Shown here one piece after another: positions 59,681 to 64,000 of a stretch of 64,000 bases of DNA; positions within the stretch are counted from its first letter, which is position 1, and the number at the start of each line of letters is the position of its first letter. Location of the stretch: NCBI RefSeq assembly GCF_020567425.1, contig NZ_JAJCVJ010000001.1, positions 806,001 through 870,000 of the forward strand, in the 5' to 3' direction. The DNA comes from Salinirubrum litoreum (GTDB lineage Archaea > Halobacteriota > Halobacteria > Halobacteriales > Haloferacaceae). The notes beneath the pieces are model-generated. The model ran no database searches. It was given only the letters and a program-made list of their open reading frames with translations, and was not told where the DNA came from. The translations under genes were made by a program, and so were the position numbers.

Positions 59681-61027
59681 ATGGAATCGCTTCGGAGCGG
59701 CGAGGTGCCGGGGAGCGCGCATCTCGTCAGTCGGGCCGTGCAGATCGACTCGCCGTCGTTCCGGGCGTGGCTCGACGTCGCCGACACGCCCCGGACCGTC
59801 TGGACCGCACCCTCAGAGGCCACCGTCGTCGGCTCCGGTGCGGCCGCGACACTCTCGGCCGACGGCCCGGACCGCTTCACCGCGATCCAAGAGACCGCAG
59901 AGACGCTGTTCTCCTCCGGGGACGTCCACGCCGGCACCGAGGCGGCCTGCCCCCGACTGTTCGGCGGCTTCGCCTTCCACGACCGCGACGAGGACGGCGC
60001 ACCGTGGGACGCCTTCCCCGGCGCGCGCTTCGTCCTCCCGCGCGTCCAGGTCACCGAAGCCGAGAACGGGACGTGGCTGACCGTCAACGCGGTCGGTCCC
60101 GACGCCGACGCCGAGTCGGTCGAAGCCCGCCTCGCCGCCGAGCAGGAACGCATCGCCGACCTCCCGGACCCCGGTCCGGTCGCCGAGCCGCCGGGTGTCG
60201 TCTCCCGGACGCGAACCATGTCCACCGCGGACTGGCGCGAGAGCGTCGAGGCGGCGGTCGAGCGCATCCGGGCCGGCGACCTCCAGAAGGTCGTCCTCGC
60301 GCAGGCCCTCCGGACCGAACTCGCCCGCGAGGTGTCCATCCCGGACCTCCTCGCTCGCCTCGCGGACACCTACCCCGACTGCTACCGGTTCCTCGTCGAA
60401 CCCGAGGGAGCCGAGCCACGCGCGAGTTTCTTCGGCGCGACCCCGGAACGCCTCGTCAAGCGCCGGGGGCGCACGGTCGAGACCGGCGCACTCGCCGGGA
60501 CGACCGGCCGGGGTGACACCCCGACAGAAGACGAGTGGCTCGCCGAGGAACTGCGCGACAGCGAGAAGAACGCGCACGAACACCAGCTCGTCGCCGACGC
60601 CATCCGCGAGCAACTCGCCCCACTCGCCTCCTCGGTCAGGACCGGCGAGCGGAGTGTCCGCCGACTGGCGACCGTCCAGCACCTGTTCACGCCGATCACC
60701 GCCACGCTGTCCCGCGATCAGCACGTTCTCTCGCTGGTGGAGGCGCTCCACCCGACGCCCGCAGTCGGCGGCCTGCCGCCGGAGCGCGCACTGGAGACCA
60801 TCCGCGACACCGAACCGTTCGACCGTGGCTGGTACGCCGCGCCGGTCGGCTGGTTCGACGCCGCCGGGAACGGGTCGTTCGCGGTCGCCCTGCGCTCGGC
60901 CGTCGCACGCGAGACCTCCGCGACCCTCTTTGCGGGCGTCGGCATCGTCGCCGACAGCGACCCCGACCGCGAGTGGGACGAAGTCCAACTGAAGTACCGA
61001 CCGATCCTCGACGAACTCGAAGCCTGA
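59681..61027 (+). CDS. menF: Isochorismate synthase
   Basis: A 448-residue chorismate-utilising enzyme for menaquinone synthesis. The C-terminal catalytic domain shows AGDLQKVVLAQALR (with the Lys general base of isochorismate synthases), FFGATPERLVKRRG, VETGALAGTTGRG, SEKNAHEHQLVADAI, HLFTPITATL, LHPTPAVGGLP and RGWYAAPVGWFDAAGNGSFAVALRSA, plus LFAGVGIVADSDP. The next gene is menD, confirming the pathway. Confidence 0.93.
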   Translation: MESLRSGEVPGSAHLVSRAVQIDSPSFRAWLDVADTPRTVWTAPSEATVVGSGAAATLSADGPDRFTAIQETAETLFSSGDVHAGTEAACPRLFGGFAFHDRDEDGAPWDAFPGARFVLPRVQVTEAENGTWLTVNAVGPDADAESVEARLAAEQERIADLPDPGPVAEPPGVVSRTRTMSTADWRESVEAAVERIRAGDLQKVVLAQALRTELAREVSIPDLLARLADTYPDCYRFLVEPEGAEPRASFFGATPERLVKRRGRTVETGALAGTTGRGDTPTEDEWLAEELRDSEKNAHEHQLVADAIREQLAPLASSVRTGERSVRRLATVQHLFTPITATLSRDQHVLSLVEALHPTPAVGGLPPERALETIRDTEPFDRGWYAAPVGWFDAAGNGSFAVALRSAVARETSATLFAGVGIVADSDPDREWDEVQLKYRPILDELEA

Positions 61028-61032
61028 GTCGT

Positions 61033-61083
61033 ATGACGCGCGCACCCACATCCACACCGACGACCACGGACAGCGACAGATGA
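61033..61083 (+). CDS. 16-codon coupling ORF between menF and menD
   Basis: It begins 6 bases after the menF stop and encodes MTRAPTSTPTTTDSDR; its stop overlaps the menD ATG (ATGA). It could help ribosomes reinitiate at menD. Too short for homology; it may be chance. Confidence 0.25.
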   Translation: MTRAPTSTPTTTDSDR

Positions 61084-62846
61084 CAGCACCGAACCGCAAC
61101 GCCCTCTGGGCACGGACGCTCGTCGACGAACTGGCGCAGGCCGGCGTCACCGCCGTCTGCATCGCGCCGGGGAGTAGATCGACCCCCCTCACCGCCGCCT
61201 TCGACCGCCACGAGGACGTCCGGACGTTCTCACACCTCGACGAACGGTCGGCGGCGTACTTCGCGCTCGGCCGCGCCAAGCGCACCGGCGAGGTGACGCC
61301 GCTGGTCTGCACCTCCGGCACCGCCGCCGTGAACTTCCACCCGGCGGTCGTGGAGGCGTCGCAGGCCCGCGTCCCGATGCTGTTGCTCACGGCCGACCGA
61401 CCGCCGGAACTCCGGGACAGCGGCGCGAACCAGACGATCGACCAGGAGAAGCTCTACGGCGACTCGGTGCGCTGGTACCGCGACCTCCCGGAACCGGAAC
61501 CGACGAACCGGAAACTCCGCCGCCTCCGGACCGACGCGGCGCGGGCGCTCTCGACTGCCACCGGGACCCCGCCGGGACCGGTCCACCTGAACGTCCCGTT
61601 CCGGAAGCCACTCGAACCGGTCCACGTCGAGGGCGACGTGCCGGACGACCTCGACTCGCTTGCGGTCGAGGGCCGTGACGGCCCCTTCGTCTCGACCAGT
61701 CGGGGAACGCCCACCGTCTCCGAGACCGACCTGCACGAACTGGCCGAGACGCTGTCCGAGGCAGAGCGAGGACTGCTCGTCGCCGGTCCCGAGGACCCGC
61801 GACTCGACACCGAGGCGATCACCGCGCTGGCGCACGCGACCGGGTTCCCGGTGCTCGCGGACCCACTCTCCGGGATGCGGTTCGGCGGGCACGTCAGGAC
61901 CGTCCCGGTCTGTGGCGGCTACGACGCCTACCTCGCTCCCGATGTGACCGACGACTGGCCCGGTCCGGACGTCGTCGTGCGGTTCGGCGCGTCGCCGACC
62001 TCGAAGCCACTCCGGAAGTACCTCGCGCGCACCGACGCCAGACAGGTGCTCGTCGACCCGGCCGGCGAGTGGCGCGAGGCGGAGTTCACCGCGAGTGATC
62101 TGGTGGTCGCCGACCCCGGTCGGCTGGCTGGCGACCTCTCGCGGCTGGTTCGCGGGAGCAGAAGCGAAGCGAGTTCGGACTGGCGCGACCGGTTCGAGAG
62201 CGCCGAGGAGGTCCACTGGAACGTGTTCGCCGACGCGGAGTCGGCAGACGCCGGGACCGTTCACGAGGGCGCGATTCTCGCGGACGCCACCGACCTCGCG
62301 CCGGAACCGGCCACGCTGGTCGTCTCGAACAGTATGCCGGTCCGCGATCTGGACCGGTTCGCCGAACCCTCGACCGCGAGTCGGACCGTCCTCGCCAACC
62401 GGGGCGCGTCGGGCATCGACGGCGTGACGAGCACCGCACTCGGCGCGGGCAGTGCGACGACCGACCACCTGACGTACGTCACGGGCGATCTGGCGTACTA
62501 CCACGACATGAACGGCCTACTGGCGCTCGGTCGCTGTGGCGTCGAGGCGACGATCGTGCTGATCAACAACGACGGCGGCGGCATCTTCCACATGCTTCCG
62601 ATCGAGCAGTTCGACCCGCCCTTTACCGGCCAGTTCAAGACGCCCCACGGCCTCGACTTCCGGCCGACCGAGGACATCTACGCCCTCGGCTTCGCCCGCG
62701 TCGAGACGCGCGAGGCGTTCCGCGAAGCGTACCGCGAGTCGGTCGCCGCTCCCGGCGCGCAGGTCATCGAGGTGTCGAGCGACGCCGAGTCGAGCCACCG
62801 GACCCGCGAGCGACTCCGGGAGCAGGTCGTCGCGGAACTCTCCTGA
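61080..62846 (+). CDS. menD: SEPHCHC synthase MenD
   Basis: A 588-residue thiamine-diphosphate enzyme adding the 2-oxoglutarate-derived succinyl semialdehyde to isochorismate. N-terminal signature GVTAVCIAPGSRSTPLT, the catalytic Glu region FSHLDERSAAYFALG, LVCTSGTAAVNFHPAVVEA, and the ThDP/Mg motif GDLAYYHDMNGLL with NNDGGGIFHMLP. Length is normal. It is in an operon with menF; later men genes are not in the window. Confidence 0.95.
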   Translation: MTAPNRNALWARTLVDELAQAGVTAVCIAPGSRSTPLTAAFDRHEDVRTFSHLDERSAAYFALGRAKRTGEVTPLVCTSGTAAVNFHPAVVEASQARVPMLLLTADRPPELRDSGANQTIDQEKLYGDSVRWYRDLPEPEPTNRKLRRLRTDAARALSTATGTPPGPVHLNVPFRKPLEPVHVEGDVPDDLDSLAVEGRDGPFVSTSRGTPTVSETDLHELAETLSEAERGLLVAGPEDPRLDTEAITALAHATGFPVLADPLSGMRFGGHVRTVPVCGGYDAYLAPDVTDDWPGPDVVVRFGASPTSKPLRKYLARTDARQVLVDPAGEWREAEFTASDLVVADPGRLAGDLSRLVRGSRSEASSDWRDRFESAEEVHWNVFADAESADAGTVHEGAILADATDLAPEPATLVVSNSMPVRDLDRFAEPSTASRTVLANRGASGIDGVTSTALGAGSATTDHLTYVTGDLAYYHDMNGLLALGRCGVEATIVLINNDGGGIFHMLPIEQFDPPFTGQFKTPHGLDFRPTEDIYALGFARVETREAFREAYRESVAAPGAQVIEVSSDAESSHRTRERLREQVVAELS

Positions 62847-62876
62847 GAGCGGTCCCGGTTCGCGTCTCTCGACGTC

Positions 62877-63986
62877 TCAGCCGAACTCGTAGGCGACCAG
62901 CAGTGCGAACACGAAGGGGAGCCAGCAGGCACCGACGATGGCGGGGAGAACGACCGACCCGGCGTCCACGTTCCAGAGCGCGACGACCGCCGGTGCGAGC
63001 ACACTCCACGCCCCGAAGACGCCGAGACCGATCGCGGGCCGGACCAGCGCGTAGCAGACGAGGATCAGCGTGAGGACGCCGAGCGTGACGTTGACGACCA
63101 GCGGGAACGTGGGCGCGACACTGCCGAACAGGAAGAAGGGGTAGCCGATCCACAGCGCGACCGCGAACAGCAGTTCGGTCTCGTCGGGGCGACCGACCGA
63201 GACGCGCCGACCGCCGCCGGTCGGTTCGACGTTTCTGATGCCGAACCCCTCCGTGTCGCCTCTCCCGGCGTCTCCACTCGGATCGACCCACGACGACCCG
63301 GCGTCGAACAACCCGGCGTCGTCCACGGCGGCGGTCGTTCTGCTCGTCCCGCCCGAGATGCTCGCCGAGTCTGCCCCGGCGGCGGTCGCGCTGGTGGTCC
63401 CGGTTCGCTCGGTGTCTGCGGTGTGCTCGGTGGTGGTGGATGTCGCGGTGTGGTCGGTGGCGGTGGACGTCGAGGTGTGGTCGGTGGCGGTGGATGTCTC
63501 GGTGTGGTCGGCGGTCGCCGAGTCCGCCGTGCTGTCGCCGGCGGCGGATCCCGTCGTGCTGTCGCCGGCGGTCGTTCCGGTCCAGCCGTCGCCGGTGGCG
63601 GTGTCGTCGGCTCCCTCCCTGCGGTCGGTCGCCGACGCGGGATCGGTAGTGGCGCTGTCGGCGGCCGTGTCGGGGTTCTCGACGCCCGACTCCCCATCCC
63701 GATCCGCGACCCACTCCGCGGTCACGGCGAGCCACGTCGCGGTGAACTCCTCGGACCACGCGCGGTCGGCGTAGGCGTCGTGACCGAGTCGGTCGTAGCG
63801 AGCGCGACTCTCGGCGTCGAGGAGGGTCGTCCGAGCGCGTGCCAGCAGGCGGAATCGCTCGGTCGCGTCGGCGTGGTCGCTCACGTCCAGATGTGTCTCG
63901 CGGGCGCGTCTGCGAAACGCGGTCTCTATCTCCTCGTCGGTCGCGTCCGGACCGACGGCCAGCACGTCGTAACACGTCACGGCCAT
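62877..63986 (-). CDS. J-domain-like membrane protein with HLD instead of HPD
   Basis: A 369-residue protein. Residues 3-70 form a J-like domain (CYDVLAVGPDATDEEIETAF, FRLLARARTTLLDAESRARYDRLG), but the essential His-Pro-Asp reads His32-Leu-Asp. Residues 100-225 are Thr/Ser/Asp-rich with a nine-residue repeat (TDHTxTSTA). The end has four hydrophobic helices. Loss of the proline argues against normal DnaK stimulation. It is convergent with menD. Confidence 0.78.
   Translation of the reverse strand: MAVTCYDVLAVGPDATDEEIETAFRRRARETHLDVSDHADATERFRLLARARTTLLDAESRARYDRLGHDAYADRAWSEEFTATWLAVTAEWVADRDGESGVENPDTAADSATTDPASATDRREGADDTATGDGWTGTTAGDSTTGSAAGDSTADSATADHTETSTATDHTSTSTATDHTATSTTTEHTADTERTGTTSATAAGADSASISGGTSRTTAAVDDAGLFDAGSSWVDPSGDAGRGDTEGFGIRNVEPTGGGRRVSVGRPDETELLFAVALWIGYPFFLFGSVAPTFPLVVNVTLGVLTLILVCYALVRPAIGLGVFGAWSVLAPAVVALWNVDAGSVVLPAIVGACWLPFVFALLVAYEFG
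63430..63515. repeat. 27-bp in-frame tandem repeat in the J-like protein
   Basis: Three to four imperfect 27-bp units (GTGGTCGGTGGCGGTGGATG on the plus strand) encode copies of TDHTxTSTA in the disordered Thr-rich linker. Confidence 0.7.
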
Positions 63987-64000
63987 CTCGGCTGTCGATT

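Noticed and set aside
1..64000. Insertion sequences, prophage genes or integrases
   Set aside because: No transposase, integrase or phage structural motif was seen on either strand.

Overview
The window is a gene-dense, GC-rich stretch of a haloarchaeal chromosome (class Halobacteria). The evidence is the very acidic, lysine-poor proteins, archaeal-type genes (Nop5, fibrillarin, CTP-dependent riboflavin kinase, CDP-archaeol synthase, GHMP-type shikimate kinase), many promoters with a TATA box about 27 bases before the start codon (leaderless transcripts), twin-arginine lipoproteins, and frequent 4-base ATGA/GTGA overlaps. I saw no rRNA, tRNA, CRISPR array or insertion sequence. The first gene is cut by the left edge; the last gene is complete.

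Layout. 1-5 kb: end of glyS, a dolichol-kinase-like enzyme, a MinD-type ATPase with a 300-residue acidic tail, a one-helix small protein and argS. 5-13.6 kb: ribK-ribB, ilvE, a DUF502 membrane protein, proline dehydrogenase, carS, a threonine-synthase homologue lacking its PLP lysine, an FAD oxidoreductase and a membrane protein. 13.7-18.4 kb: an alpha-glucosidase with a palindrome upstream, a phosphoesterase, a regulator and a membrane J-protein. 18.5-22.1 kb: a phenylacetyl-CoA epoxidase cluster (paaABCD plus a detached zinc ribbon) divergent from an HTH_10 regulator, with a perfect 16-bp palindrome between them. 22.2-25.1 kb: a HEPN-like protein, a membrane-fused sulfite-oxidase-type molybdoenzyme, and a winged-helix/small membrane protein pair.

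25.1-30.4 kb is the most accessory-looking part: small membrane proteins, a frameshifted gene remnant, a 28-bp tandem repeat, and a repeated upstream motif shared by two neighbouring genes. 30.5-41.6 kb returns to housekeeping: nop5-flpA, gpmI, a secreted Vps62/NLP-like protein, an amidohydrolase, small membrane proteins, and shikimate kinase with chorismate mutase. 41.8-48.9 kb: a regulator, a methyltransferase, an alpha/beta hydrolase, a CBS/CNNM membrane protein, carbonic anhydrase and surE. 49-51.8 kb: a metal-linked operon (SCO-like protein, 4-TM protein, winged helix) followed by a Tp34-like lipoprotein. 52-59.2 kb: a PNPOx-fold protein, a CBS-ParB/SerK-like fusion, small proteins, a third winged-helix/4-TM pair, regulators, an NAD-binding protein and a YkgJ-type cysteine-cluster protein. 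59.3-62.8 kb: menF-menD (menaquinone), preceded by an 11-bp tandem array. The window ends with a J-domain protein whose HPD motif reads HLD.

Two themes recur. Three separate winged-helix regulators are each paired with a small four-helix membrane protein of similar design, and a fourth gene fuses the two ideas. Several very short reading frames sit exactly where a leaderless transcript should start or are stop-start coupled to the next gene.
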